Source: Enhydrobacter sp. | GTDB taxonomy: Bacteria > Pseudomonadota > Alphaproteobacteria > Reyranellales > Reyranellaceae | Length of the DNA stretch: 64,000 nucleotides | Direction: 5' to 3' | Assembly (NCBI GenBank): GCA_026126105.1 | Contig: JAHCJV010000004.1 | Span: 62,001 to 126,000, forward strand | In this document: positions 55,852-64,000 of the stretch, in pieces | Position numbering within the stretch: the stretch's first letter is position 1 | Layout of the letters: each line of letters opens with the position of its first letter | Made by a program: the position numbers and the translations under genes | Notes under the pieces: model-generated | Told to the model about the DNA's origin: nothing | Databases searched by the model: none | Seen by the model: the letters and a program-made list of their open reading frames with translations, nothing else

Positions 55852-57018
55852 ATGGTCACTTGCACCGCCCTGATCGTCGCGGCTGGCCGCGGCAGCCGCT
55901 TCGGTGGCCCACTGCCCAAGCAGTATGCTCTCTTGGGCGACCGCCCGGTCCTGCGGCATACGCTGGAAGCCTATCGGTCTACCTCTGAAATCACCGGCTT
56001 GCGGGTGGTGATCGCCCGGGGCGACGAAAGCCACTATCGGAATGCCGTCAGCGGGTTGGAGTTGCCACTCCCTGTATCCGGTGGTGTCAGCCGGCAACAA
56101 TCCGTCCTCTACGGTCTCGAGGCGCTGGTCGGCGAATCTCCCCAGCTGGTGGCGATCCACGACGCGGCGCGTCCTTTCGTGCGGCCTGCGGACATTGCCG
56201 CCTGCATCGCCGCGGTCGCGACGAGCGAGGCCGACGGAGCCGTGCTAGGAACCCGGCTGGCCGATACGATCAAGCGCACGGATGCCGCTGGCGCCGTCAG
56301 CGAGACTGTCCCCAGGTCAAACCTCTGGCGTGCACAGACGCCGCAGGTCTTCCGCTACGTTGCGCTGCTGAAGGCGCATCGCGACGCGTCGGCACTCGGC
56401 ACGGCGGAGGCAACCGCCCTCACCGATGATGCCGCTGTCGCCGAGCGCTTTGGGTTGAAGGTGATGATGGTCGAAGGCAGCGAGGACAACCGCAAGATCA
56501 CGACGGCCGACGATCTCGCGCGGGGCATCGCCATGGAGAGCCGCACGGCCTTCGGCTTCGACGTGCACGGCTTCGCGCCCGGCAACAAGGTGATGCTGGG
56601 CGGCATCGCGATTGCGCACACCCACATGCTCTCCGGCCATTCCGACGCCGACGTGGCCTTGCATGCGCTGACCGACGCCGTGCTGGGCACGATCGGCGCC
56701 GGAGACATCGGCAAGCACTTCCCTCCCTCCGATAAACAATGGCGCGGCGTGTCGTCGGATCGCTTCCTGCGACATGCCGTCGACCTGCTCGTCGCCCGCG
56801 GCGGCCGGATCGTGCACCTCGACCTGACGCTGGTCTGCGAGGCGCCCCGCATCGGGCCGCATCGCGACGCCATGGTGGACAGCATCGCGCGCATCGCCGG
56901 CATCGACCCGTCGCGCGTCAGCGTGAAGGCCACCACCACCGAAGGTTTGGGCTTCACCGGCCGCCGCGAAGGCATTGCCGCTCAAGCCGTGGCTACCGTC
57001 GAAACCCCGAGGCGCTGA
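55852..57018 (+). CDS. ispDF: Bifunctional IspD/IspF (isoprenoid MEP pathway)
   Basis: The 388-aa fusion joins two MEP-pathway steps. The N-terminal cytidylyltransferase (IspD) has ALIVAAGRGSRFGGPLPKQY, AIHDAARPFV and TDDAAVAERFG. From about residue 227 the C-terminal cyclodiphosphate synthase (IspF) has FGFDVHGFAPGNKVMLGGI, SGHSDADVALHALTDAVLG and GDIGKHFPPSD, which contribute its zinc ligands (DxH and His). ATG 55852 (MVTCTALIVAAG) is the best of three nearby starts; the others lie at 55843 and 55807. Its stop overlaps the cinA start by one base. Confidence 0.95.
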   Translation: MVTCTALIVAAGRGSRFGGPLPKQYALLGDRPVLRHTLEAYRSTSEITGLRVVIARGDESHYRNAVSGLELPLPVSGGVSRQQSVLYGLEALVGESPQLVAIHDAARPFVRPADIAACIAAVATSEADGAVLGTRLADTIKRTDAAGAVSETVPRSNLWRAQTPQVFRYVALLKAHRDASALGTAEATALTDDAAVAERFGLKVMMVEGSEDNRKITTADDLARGIAMESRTAFGFDVHGFAPGNKVMLGGIAIAHTHMLSGHSDADVALHALTDAVLGTIGAGDIGKHFPPSDKQWRGVSSDRFLRHAVDLLVARGGRIVHLDLTLVCEAPRIGPHRDAMVDSIARIAGIDPSRVSVKATTTEGLGFTGRREGIAAQAVATVETPRR

Positions 57019-57509
57019 TGTTCGATCATGAAATGCGAGAAGCCGCCGAGCACGTGCTCCTGGCCTGTCGGAAGAAGAAGCTGAAGCTCGTCACTGCCGA
57101 ATCCTGCACCGGCGGCCTGATCGCCGCGGCCCTGACGGCGATCGCCGGCTCGTCAGACGTCGTCGACCGGGCCTTCGTCACCTACTCCAACGAGGCCAAG
57201 CGCGAGATGATCGGCGTGCCATGGGACGCCATCCTGGGCCACGGCGCGGTCAGCGAGCCGGTGGCGCGCGCCATGGCGGCCGGCGCGCTGGCGCGCTCCA
57301 ACGCCGACATCGCGGTCTCGGTCACCGGTGTTGCCGGCCCGGGCGGCGGGACGGACGAGAAGCCGGTCGGGCTGGTCCATTTCGGCGCGGTTAGAGCGGG
57401 CATCGACCCGATCGCCGAGCGCCACATATTTCCTGGCGATCGCGACCAGATCCGGCGCCTGACCGTGCTGACCGCGCTGGCCATGGTGTCGTCGCTGGCA
57501 GAGAAGTGA
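57018..57509 (+). CDS. Nicotinamide-nucleotide amidase (CinA C-terminal domain)
   Basis: A stand-alone CinA C-terminal domain of 163 aa (PncC type), which deamidates nicotinamide mononucleotide for NAD salvage. Visible signatures are VTAESCTGGLIAAALTAIAG, FVTYSNEAKREMIGV and VSVTGVAGPGGGTDEKPVG. No N-terminal MoCF-like CinA domain is present. The start overlaps the ispDF stop (TGATG). A weak 5-bp hairpin follows the stop, ahead of the convergent Coq10-like gene. Confidence 0.92.
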   Translation: MFDHEMREAAEHVLLACRKKKLKLVTAESCTGGLIAAALTAIAGSSDVVDRAFVTYSNEAKREMIGVPWDAILGHGAVSEPVARAMAAGALARSNADIAVSVTGVAGPGGGTDEKPVGLVHFGAVRAGIDPIAERHIFPGDRDQIRRLTVLTALAMVSSLAEK

Positions 57510-57559
57510 CAAGCCGGGGCAAATGAGTCCGAGGCTCGCAAGAGCATGAGCCGATACGC

Positions 57560-58018
57560 CTACCGACTCTTTCCATACAACTGCGCCGCGCGGGCCTCGA
57601 AGGCCGCGACCATGCGTTTGACGGCCTCGGCGAACAGCATACGCACGGTGTGCTGAAGGAGACGAGAGCGGAACTCGAACTCGAGCGAGAAGACGATTTC
57701 CGTGCCGCTTGGATGCGGCCGAAACTGCCAGCGGCTCGCCAGGGATCTGAACGGCCCCTCGATTCCCGTCGTCTCTATGGTGGGACCGTCCGGATCGTCG
57801 GGCGCCAGCACGACGCGCGAGACGAACTTCTCGTGAAATGGCCCGAAGCCGATGGCGAGCTCGTCGATCTCGACATTCGGCTCCTCCTTCTTGCGGACAC
57901 GGGCGGCCGTGCACCAGGGCAGGAACTCGGGATAGCGCGGCACGTCCGCCACGAGATCGAAAAGCTGCCGGGGCGTGAAGGGAACGACCTTCCGCTCGGA
58001 ATGCCGGGTGACGGCCAC
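57560..58018 (-). CDS. Coq10/RatA-like START-domain protein
   Basis: The 152-aa protein is a polyketide cyclase/START-fold member of the Coq10/RatA group. It shows VVPFTPRQLFDLVADVPRYP and EFLPWCTAARV at the start and a C-terminal helix with LFAEAVKRMVAAFEARAAQL. In mitochondria and many alphaproteobacteria Coq10 binds ubiquinone and supports respiration; RatA in E. coli blocks ribosome assembly. The alphaproteobacterial context beside lipA and lpd favours the quinone role. It is the last gene of the leftward run. Confidence 0.88.
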   Translation of the reverse strand: MAVTRHSERKVVPFTPRQLFDLVADVPRYPEFLPWCTAARVRKKEEPNVEIDELAIGFGPFHEKFVSRVVLAPDDPDGPTIETTGIEGPFRSLASRWQFRPHPSGTEIVFSLEFEFRSRLLQHTVRMLFAEAVKRMVAAFEARAAQLYGKSR

Positions 58019-58028
58019 GAGTCTTGCG

Positions 58029-58988
58029 TCAGGTCTTCAGGTGGGCGGCACGGGCCGCGCGCAGTCGGGCGAAATCGTCGCCCGCGTGATAGCTCGACCG
58101 CGTGAGCGGCGAGGCCGACACCATCAGGAAGCCCTTGGCGCGGGCATGTGCGGCCAGTTCGGAAAACTCCGAAGGCGTCCAGAACCGGTCAAGCGCGGCG
58201 TGCTTGGGCGTCGGCTGCAGGTACTGGCCGATCGTCAGGAAGTCGACGTCGGCTGCGCGCAGGTCGTCCATCACCTGCAGGATCTCCTCGCGCGTCTCAC
58301 CCAGCCCTACCATCAAGCCGGACTTGGTGAACATCGACGGATCGATCTCCTTCACCTTCGACAAAAGTCGCAGCGAGGTGAAGTACCGCGCGCCCGGCCT
58401 GATCGTCGGATAGAGGCGCGGCACCGTCTCCAGATTGTGGTTGAACACATCGGGCCGCGCGGCGACGACGGTCTCGATCGCGCCTGGCTTCTTCATGAAG
58501 TCCGGCGTCAGGATCTCGATGGTCGTAGTGGGCGCCGCCTTGTGCAACGCGCCAATCACTCGGGCGAAATGCTCGGCCCCGCCGTCGTCCAGATCGTCGC
58601 GATCGACAGATGTCACGACGACATGGCCGAGCCCGAGCTTGCCGACGGCTTCCGCAATGTTGCCCGGTTCGTGCGGATTGAGGGTGCCCGGCTTGCCGGT
58701 GGCGACGTTGCAGAAGGCGCAGGCCCGCGTGCAGATTTCGCCCATGATCATGAACGTCGCGTGCTTCTGCTTCCAGCACTCGCCGATGTTCGGGCAGGCG
58801 GCCTCCTCGCACACGGTGGCAAGGCCGTACTGGCGCATCAGCCGCCTGGTTTCGGCGTACTCCGGCGAGTTCGGCGCACGCACGCGGATCCAGTCCGGCT
58901 TGCGCGGAATCGGATTGTCCGGCCGGTGCGCCTTCTCCGGATGGCGCTCCGCCCGGCTCAGCAGGGGCTTGTCGTGCGAGCCGTCCAT
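58029..58988 (-). CDS. lipA: Lipoyl synthase
   Basis: LipA (319 aa) inserts two sulfurs into octanoyl groups to form lipoate, the cofactor of the adjacent dehydrogenase complex. It has both iron-sulfur cluster motifs: the auxiliary [12 protein letters not shown] and the radical-[13 protein letters not shown], as well as the C-terminal RSSYHAGDD that contributes the last auxiliary ligand. Length is normal. The start lies six bases after lpd. Confidence 0.97.
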   Translation of the reverse strand: MDGSHDKPLLSRAERHPEKAHRPDNPIPRKPDWIRVRAPNSPEYAETRRLMRQYGLATVCEEAACPNIGECWKQKHATFMIMGEICTRACAFCNVATGKPGTLNPHEPGNIAEAVGKLGLGHVVVTSVDRDDLDDGGAEHFARVIGALHKAAPTTTIEILTPDFMKKPGAIETVVAARPDVFNHNLETVPRLYPTIRPGARYFTSLRLLSKVKEIDPSMFTKSGLMVGLGETREEILQVMDDLRAADVDFLTIGQYLQPTPKHAALDRFWTPSEFSELAAHARAKGFLMVSASPLTRSSYHAGDDFARLRAARAAHLKT

Positions 58989-58994
58989 GACGGG

Positions 58995-60395
58995 CTAGAT
59001 ATGGAGCGTCCGGCCGTATGCCGCCAGTACAGACTCGTGCATCATCTCCGACAGGGTCGGATGCGGGAATACCGTAGCCATCAGCTCGGCTTCGGTGGTC
59101 TCCAGCGTCCTGGCAACCGAGTAACCCTGTATCAACTCGGTCACCTCGGCGCCGATCATGTGCGCGCCTAGCAGCTCGCCGGTCTTGGCGTCGAAAATCG
59201 TCTTGATGAAGCCCTCGGGCTCCCCCAGCGCGATCGCCTTGCCGTTGCCGATGAACGGGAACTTGCCGACCTTGACCTGCAGCCCCTTGGCCTTGGCCGC
59301 CGCCTCCGTCATGCCAATGCTGGCGACCTGCGGTTGGCTATAGGTGCAGCCCGGGATGTTCTCGGTCTTCATCGGGTGGACGCCCTTCACGCCGGCGATC
59401 TTCTCGACCACCAGCACGCCTTCGTGCATCGCCTTGTGGGCGAGCCAGGGCGGGCCGGCCACGTCGCCGATCGCATAGACGTTCGGCTCGCCGGTGAACC
59501 CCCACGGGTCGATCACGATATGGGTCTTCTCGACCTTCACCCTGGTGCCTTCGAGGCCGAGATTCTCGACATTGCCGACGATGCCGACGGCAGAGATGAC
59601 GCGATCGACGGTGATCTCCTGGCTCTTGCCGGCCTGGGTGATCGTCGCCGTTACTGTGTTGTCGCCCTTCTTCAGGTTCGACACGGTCGCGGCTGTCAGG
59701 ATCTTCATGCCCTGCTTCTCGAAGGCGCGCTTGGCGAACGCCGACACTTCCTCGTCCTCGACGGGGAGGATCCGATCGACCACCTCGCACACCGTCACCT
59801 CGGCGCCCATGGTGCGGTAGAAGCTCGCGAACTCGATGCCGATCGCGCCGGAGCCGATCACGAGCAGCGACTTCGGAAACTCCGGAGGCACCATCGCTTC
59901 CTTGTAGGTCCAGACCAGCTTGCCGTCGGCCTCGAGGCCCGGAAGGTTCCGCGCCCGCGCGCCGGTCGCGAGAATCACGTTCTTGTAGCTGAGCGTAACG
60001 TTGCTCTTGTCGTTCATCGCGACCGCGAGCTTGCCCGCGCCGGCGAGTTTCGCCGTGCCGTCGAACACCGTGATCTTGTTCTTCCTCATCAGCCCCTTGA
60101 CGCCGTTGCTGAGCTGGTTCGCGACCTTGCGCGAACGCTCGACGATCTTCTTCGGATCGAACGACACGTCCTTGACGGTGAGGCCGTATGCATCGGCGTG
60201 CTTGATCAGCCCGTAGACCTCGGAGGTTCGCAGCAGTGCCTTGGTCGGGATGCAGCCCCAGTTGAGGCAGATGCCGCCCATATGCTCGCGCTCGACGACT
60301 GCGGTCTTCATCCCGAGCTGCGCGGCCCGGATCGCGGCGACATAGCCGCCGGGCCCGCCACCGACGACGATGAGGTCGAAATTCGTATCAGCCAT
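58995..60395 (-). CDS. lpdA: Dihydrolipoyl dehydrogenase (E3)
   Basis: The E3 flavoenzyme (466 aa) reoxidises dihydrolipoyl groups. It starts with the FAD motif VVGGGPGGYVAAIRAAQLG, has the redox disulfide Cys43/Cys48 in GGICLNWGCIPTKALL, the NAD-binding VIGSGAIGIEFASFYRTMG and the C-terminal catalytic His/Glu in FPHPTLSEMMHE. It follows pdhC after a 165-base gap that holds a palindromic element, so it may have extra transcription control or altered dosage relative to pdhABC. Confidence 0.96.
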   Translation of the reverse strand: MADTNFDLIVVGGGPGGYVAAIRAAQLGMKTAVVEREHMGGICLNWGCIPTKALLRTSEVYGLIKHADAYGLTVKDVSFDPKKIVERSRKVANQLSNGVKGLMRKNKITVFDGTAKLAGAGKLAVAMNDKSNVTLSYKNVILATGARARNLPGLEADGKLVWTYKEAMVPPEFPKSLLVIGSGAIGIEFASFYRTMGAEVTVCEVVDRILPVEDEEVSAFAKRAFEKQGMKILTAATVSNLKKGDNTVTATITQAGKSQEITVDRVISAVGIVGNVENLGLEGTRVKVEKTHIVIDPWGFTGEPNVYAIGDVAGPPWLAHKAMHEGVLVVEKIAGVKGVHPMKTENIPGCTYSQPQVASIGMTEAAAKAKGLQVKVGKFPFIGNGKAIALGEPEGFIKTIFDAKTGELLGAHMIGAEVTELIQGYSVARTLETTEAELMATVFPHPTLSEMMHESVLAAYGRTLHI

Positions 60396-60431
60396 GGCTG
60401 GACTCCCGAGGCACCGTGAATTGAGCCCCGA

Positions 60432-60535
60432 CCGTCATCCCGACTGGAGCCGAGCGAAGCGAGGCGCAGTGGAGGGACCTCGTCATACGACGAACGCCGC
60501 CTGAACAGGTCCCTCGGCTTCGCTCGGGATGACGG
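60432..60535. repeat. REP-like palindromic element B, between pdhC and lpd
   Basis: Outer arms CCGTCATCCCGA (60432-60443) and TCGGGATGACGG (60524-60535) are perfectly complementary. Inner pairs include AGGGACCT (60473-60480) with AGGTCCCT (60507-60514) and a GAGCGAAGC-containing arm. The core shares GTCATCC and GCGAAGCGA with element A at 26206-26310, so both belong to one dispersed family. Confidence 0.7.
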
Positions 60536-60560
60536 AGTGAATCGGAGACGTCCATCATCA

Positions 60561-61862
60561 CTAAACCAGCATCGCGGCTGGGTGCTCGATGTAGGTCCGC
60601 AGGGTCTGCAGGAATTGAGCGCCCATCGCGCCGTCGACGACGCGATGATCGACGGCGAGCGTGCAGCTCATCATGTTGCGGATCACCATCTCGCCCTTGC
60701 GCGCGACGACCCGCTCCTCGCCCACGCCGACCGCCAGGATCATGGCCTGCGGCGGATTGATGATCGCGGCGAATTCCTTGACGCCGAACATGCCCAGATT
60801 CGAGATGGTGAAACCGCCGCCCTGGAACTCCTCGAGCTTCAGCTTGCCCGCCTTGGCGCGCGACGCGAGGTCCTTCATCTCGAGAGAGATCTGCGCGGCG
60901 CCCTTCATGTCGGCGTTCCGGATGATCGGCGTGATCAGGCCGCGGTCGGTGGCGACGGCGACGGAGATGTCGACCGCGCCGTACTGGATCATCTCGTCCT
61001 CGGTCCACGAGGCATTGCATTCGGGGTGGTCGCGCAGCGCCTTGGCGCAGGCCTTGATCACCATGTCGTTAACGGAGACTCGGGCGTCCTTCTTGCGCGC
61101 CACCTCGTTGATCGCCGCACGCGCGGCCAGCAGCGCATCGATCTCGAATTCCACCGTCAGGTAGAAATGCGGCACGGTCTGCTTGGACTCGAGCATGCGC
61201 CGCGCGATGACCTTGCGCACGGCGGTGTGGGGAATGCGCTGGTCGCCGGGCGCGGTGACGATCGGCTGGGCCGGTGCGGGTGGCGCCTTCGCAGGGGCCT
61301 TCGGCGCGGCAGCCGGTGCCGGCGCAGCCGCTCCGGGCTTCGCGCTGTCGACATCGGCCTTGACGATGCGCCCGTTCGGACCGGAGCCCTTGAGGCTTGC
61401 GAGATCGATGCCCTTCTCCGCGGCGATCCGCTTGGCCAATGGCGAAGCGAAGATGCGCTTGCCAGTCGCGGCAGGTGCCGCAGCCGGTTGCGGCGCGGCC
61501 GCCTTTGGCGCGGGCGCTGCCTCCGCGGTCTGCGCCGGGGCCTTCTCCTTTGGCGCAGATGCTGCCGCCTTTGGAGCAGCGGGCGGCGCGGCAGCCGGCG
61601 TTTCCTTCACCTCGGTCTCACCCTCCTCCAGGAGAACGGCAATGACGTCGTTCACCTTCACGCCTTCGGCGCCTTCGGGCACGACGATCTTGCCGATCTT
61701 GCCCTCGTCGACGGCCTCGACTTCCATCGTGGCCTTGTCGGTCTCGATCTCGCAGATCACCTGGCCGGAGGTCACGGAATCGCCGGGCTTGACGTGCCAC
61801 TTGGCGAGCTTGCCCTCGGTCATCGTGGGCGACAGGGCGGGCATCAGGATATTGATCGACAT
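60561..61862 (-). CDS. pdhC: Pyruvate dehydrogenase E2 (dihydrolipoamide acetyltransferase)
   Basis: The E2 core protein (433 aa) has one lipoyl domain with Lys43 in [20 protein letters not shown], then an Ala/Pro-rich linker. A subunit-binding domain follows ([34 protein letters not shown]), then a second linker and the catalytic domain with its active-site His in [19 protein letters not shown]. It starts 16 bases after pdhB. The lipoyl domain shares a 50-base identical stretch with that of pdhB. Confidence 0.96.
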   Translation of the reverse strand: MSINILMPALSPTMTEGKLAKWHVKPGDSVTSGQVICEIETDKATMEVEAVDEGKIGKIVVPEGAEGVKVNDVIAVLLEEGETEVKETPAAAPPAAPKAAASAPKEKAPAQTAEAAPAPKAAAPQPAAAPAATGKRIFASPLAKRIAAEKGIDLASLKGSGPNGRIVKADVDSAKPGAAAPAPAAAPKAPAKAPPAPAQPIVTAPGDQRIPHTAVRKVIARRMLESKQTVPHFYLTVEFEIDALLAARAAINEVARKKDARVSVNDMVIKACAKALRDHPECNASWTEDEMIQYGAVDISVAVATDRGLITPIIRNADMKGAAQISLEMKDLASRAKAGKLKLEEFQGGGFTISNLGMFGVKEFAAIINPPQAMILAVGVGEERVVARKGEMVIRNMMSCTLAVDHRVVDGAMGAQFLQTLRTYIEHPAAMLV

Positions 61863-61878
61863 GGCCTCGCTCCCGCCC

Positions 61879-63270
61879 CTAGCGATTGCAGACTTCGCGG
61901 GCGGCCTTCACGATGTCGTCCGCCTGCGGCAGCGCCATCTTCTCGAGATTCGCCGCATAGGGCAGCGGAATGTCGAGGCCCGCCACGCGCTTGACCGGCG
62001 CGTCGAGCCAGTCGAACGCGTGGTCCATCATCTGCGCGGCGAGCTCCGCGCCGATGCCGGCGAACGGCCAGCCCTCCTCGACCGACACCAGCCGGTTGGT
62101 CTTCTTCACCGAGGCCACGATCGTCTCGGTGTCGAACGGGCGCAGGCTGCGCAGGTTGATCACCTCCGCCTCGATGCCGTGCTTGGCAAGCTCTTCGGCC
62201 GCCTGCAGCGCCTTGCCGACCATGATCGAGAACGCCGTGATGGTGACGTCCTTGCCGGCGCGCTCGACCTTGGCCTTGCCGATCGGCAGCACGAAGTCCG
62301 GATCGTCCGGCACCTCGAACTGCTGGCCGTAGAGGATCTCGTTCTCGAGGAAGATCACCGGATTGGGATCGCGGATCGCGGCCTTCAGCAGGCCCTTGGC
62401 ATCGGCAGCGCTCCAGGGCGCCAGGACGCGCAGGCCCGGCACGTGGGCGTACCAGCTCGCGTAGCACTGCGAGTGCTGGGCGGCGACGCGCGCGGCCGCG
62501 CCGTTGGGTCCGCGGAAGACGATCGGGCAGCCCATCTGACCGCCCGACATGTAGAGCGTCTTCGCAGCCGAGTTGATGATCTGGTCGATCGCCTGCATGG
62601 CGAAGTTGAAGGTCATGAACTCCACGATCGGGCGCAGGCCGGCAAACCCCGCACCGACGCCGAGGCCCGCGAAGCCGTGCTCGGTGATCGGCGTGTCGAT
62701 CACGCGCCTGTCGCCGAACTCCTCGAGCAGCCCCTGGCTCACCTTGTAAGCACCCTGGTACTGCGCAACCTCCTCGCCCATGAGGAAGACATTGCCGTCC
62801 TTGCGCATCTCCTCGGCCATGGCGTCGCGCAACGCTTCGCGGACGGTCATGCGCACCGTCTTGCCGGACCATTCCGGCTCCGGCGCCGGGGGCGGTGACG
62901 ATGGCGCGGGCGGCGCGGCCTTCTGTTCCTCCGAGGGCTTCGCCGCCGTCGGCGATTCTTCAGCCTTCGGAGCCGGAGACTCAGATGCCGTCGACGACAC
63001 AGACTTGGCCGCGTCGGCGGCGCTCTCGCCCTCCGCCGCCAGAATGCAGATCGGCGTGTTGACGGCGACGCCCTCGGTGCCTTCCTCGATCAGGATCTTC
63101 GCGACGGTGCCTTCGTCGACTGCCTCGACTTCCATCGTGGCCTTGTCGGTCTCGATCTCGCAGATCACCTGACCCGACGTCACCGGATCGCCGACCTTGA
63201 CGTGCCACTTGGCCAGCTTGCCCTCGGTCATGGTCGGCGACAGGGCGGGCATCAGAACCGGAATCGACAT
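61879..63270 (-). CDS. pdhB: Pyruvate dehydrogenase E1 beta with N-terminal lipoyl domain
   Basis: The 463-aa protein combines an N-terminal lipoyl domain (Lys43 in [18 protein letters not shown]), an acidic/Ala/Pro linker, and the E1 beta subunit. The latter includes [53 protein letters not shown] and RIAAQHSQ-like [12 protein letters not shown]1 beta supplies half of the thiamine diphosphate site. Lipoyl-bearing E1 beta is known from alphaproteobacteria. The start at 63270 ([10 protein letters not shown]) matches the lipoyl domain; an earlier in-frame ATG at 63300 would overlap pdhA. Confidence 0.95.
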   Translation of the reverse strand: MSIPVLMPALSPTMTEGKLAKWHVKVGDPVTSGQVICEIETDKATMEVEAVDEGTVAKILIEEGTEGVAVNTPICILAAEGESAADAAKSVSSTASESPAPKAEESPTAAKPSEEQKAAPPAPSSPPPAPEPEWSGKTVRMTVREALRDAMAEEMRKDGNVFLMGEEVAQYQGAYKVSQGLLEEFGDRRVIDTPITEHGFAGLGVGAGFAGLRPIVEFMTFNFAMQAIDQIINSAAKTLYMSGGQMGCPIVFRGPNGAAARVAAQHSQCYASWYAHVPGLRVLAPWSAADAKGLLKAAIRDPNPVIFLENEILYGQQFEVPDDPDFVLPIGKAKVERAGKDVTITAFSIMVGKALQAAEELAKHGIEAEVINLRSLRPFDTETIVASVKKTNRLVSVEEGWPFAGIGAELAAQMMDHAFDWLDAPVKRVAGLDIPLPYAANLEKMALPQADDIVKAAREVCNR

Positions 63271-63272
63271 GC

Positions 63273-64000
63273 TCAGGCTCCGACCAGGACGTCGGTCCAA
63301 AGCTCCGACGGATCGGGCTCGGGACTGTGCTGCGCGAACTCCGCCGAGTCGTTCACGATCTTGCGGATCTCCGCGTCGACCGCCTTCAGCGCCGCCTCGT
63401 CGGCCACCTTGCCTTCGAGCAGCAGCTTGCGGACGTGATCGATCGGGTCGCGCTCGCTGCGGTATTTATCGACCTCTTCCTTGGTTCGGTACTTGGCCGG
63501 GTCGCTCATCGAATGGCCCCGGTAGCGATAGGTCTGCATCTCGAGGATGTATGGCCCCTGACCGCTTTTTGCATGTTCGACGGCCTTCTCGCCTGCCGCG
63601 CGCACCGCCAGCACGTCCATGCCGTCGACTGCCTCGCCCGGGATGCCGAACGCCTCGCCATGCTTGTAGAGCTCGGTGATCGCCGTCGAGCGCTCGACCG
63701 ACGTGCCCATGCCGTAGCGGTTGTTCTCGATGATGTAGACGACCGGCAGCTTCCACAGCGCCGCCATGTTCATCGCCTCGTAGACCTGGCCCTGATTGGC
63801 CGAACCGTCTCCGAAGTAGGTCAGCGAGACATTCTTGTTGCCGCGATACTTGTGCGCAAAGGCCAGGCCGGTGCCGATCGGCACCTGCGCGCCGACGATG
63901 CCGTGGCCTCCGTAGAAATTCTTCTCGCGGCTGAACATGTGCATCGAGCCGCCCTTGCCCTTGGAGTAGCCGCCGCTGCGTCCGGTCAGCTCCGCCATCA
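63273..64000 (-). CDS. pdhA: Pyruvate dehydrogenase E1 alpha, truncated by window end
   Basis: The C-terminal 241 residues of E1 alpha are present; the N-terminal part lies beyond base 64000. Seen are [20 protein letters not shown], the thiamine diphosphate motif [20 protein letters not shown] through to [10 protein letters not shown], and [15 protein letters not shown]. The stop is two bases before the pdhB start, so pdhA, pdhB and pdhC form one operon. The missing start and promoter would be outside the window. Confidence 0.95.
   Translation of the reverse strand, partial: MAELTGRSGGYSKGKGGSMHMFSREKNFYGGHGIVGAQVPIGTGLAFAHKYRGNKNVSLTYFGDGSANQGQVYEAMNMAALWKLPVVYIIENNRYGMGTSVERSTAITELYKHGEAFGIPGEAVDGMDVLAVRAAGEKAVEHAKSGQGPYILEMQTYRYRGHSMSDPAKYRTKEEVDKYRSERDPIDHVRKLLLEGKVADEAALKAVDAEIRKIVNDSAEFAQHSPEPDPSELWTDVLVGA

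Overview
The window is a 64 kb, GC-rich, gene-dense piece of an alphaproteobacterial chromosome. The inference to Alphaproteobacteria rests on several arrangements seen together: the dusB-ntrB-ntrC-ntrY-ntrX-(D-amino acid transaminase)-(HAD)-hfq-hflX block, a fused ispDF gene, a pdhA-pdhB-pdhC-lpd-lipA-coq10 run in which the E1 beta subunit carries its own lipoyl domain, and sdhE next to mfd. Two orphan substrate-binding proteins of the tripartite tricarboxylate (Bug/TctC) family point towards a free-living, Rhodospirillales-like lineage, but I cannot fix a genus from sequence alone.

Region by region. (1) 0.2-12.5 kb is an accessory secretion locus. It holds a LuxR-type regulator, a terminator followed by an 18-bp perfect palindrome, a 2449-residue RTX protein with three predicted beta-helix modules, and the type I ABC transporter and HlyD-type adaptor that should export it. 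A strong hairpin separates cargo from transporter. No TolC-type outer membrane channel is present. (2) 12.5-18.5 kb is DNA repair and respiration: recG, and divergently sdhE-mfd. (3) 18.3-31.7 kb is a mixed metabolic and transport region: a TetR regulator with a clear operator, a DsbA/FrnE-like protein, two MFS exporters (one with an apparent 1-base frameshift at its start), an SDR, a PLP enzyme of the D-threonine aldolase type, a CYTH protein, an enolase-superfamily enzyme, a TPP enzyme paired with a Bug binding protein, and an exported protein with about 20 TPRs. (4) 31.7-33.1 kb has no confident large gene. It looks like decayed coding sequence next to tRNA-Ser(UGA).

(5) 33.2-44.0 kb is cell wall and housekeeping: a second Bug protein, an MltB-type transglycosylase, rlpA, a DacA-type carboxypeptidase, then the tightly packed tmk-holB-metG-tatD-MBL run, an exported protein of unknown function between AT-rich leaders, and mazG. 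(6) 44.0-55.7 kb reads leftward: the ntr nitrogen-regulation cluster with dusB, hfq and hflX, followed by an orphan groES and an inositol-phosphatase-family gene. The encoded NtrX has a damaged ATPase site and no GAFTGA loop, unlike the NtrC beside it. (7) 55.8-57.5 kb carries ispDF and a CinA C-terminal amidase. (8) 57.5-64 kb reads leftward: the pyruvate dehydrogenase complex, dihydrolipoyl dehydrogenase, lipoyl synthase and a Coq10-like protein, with pdhA cut off by the window end.

The most interesting points are the RTX/beta-helix cargo and its control elements, the TetR operator together with the 170-nt tail-to-tail overlap of tetR and mfd, the homopolymer frameshift in the MFS gene, the degenerate NtrX, and a start codon lying in a hairpin loop at 42.4 kb. 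No CRISPR array, insertion sequence, phage or origin was seen.
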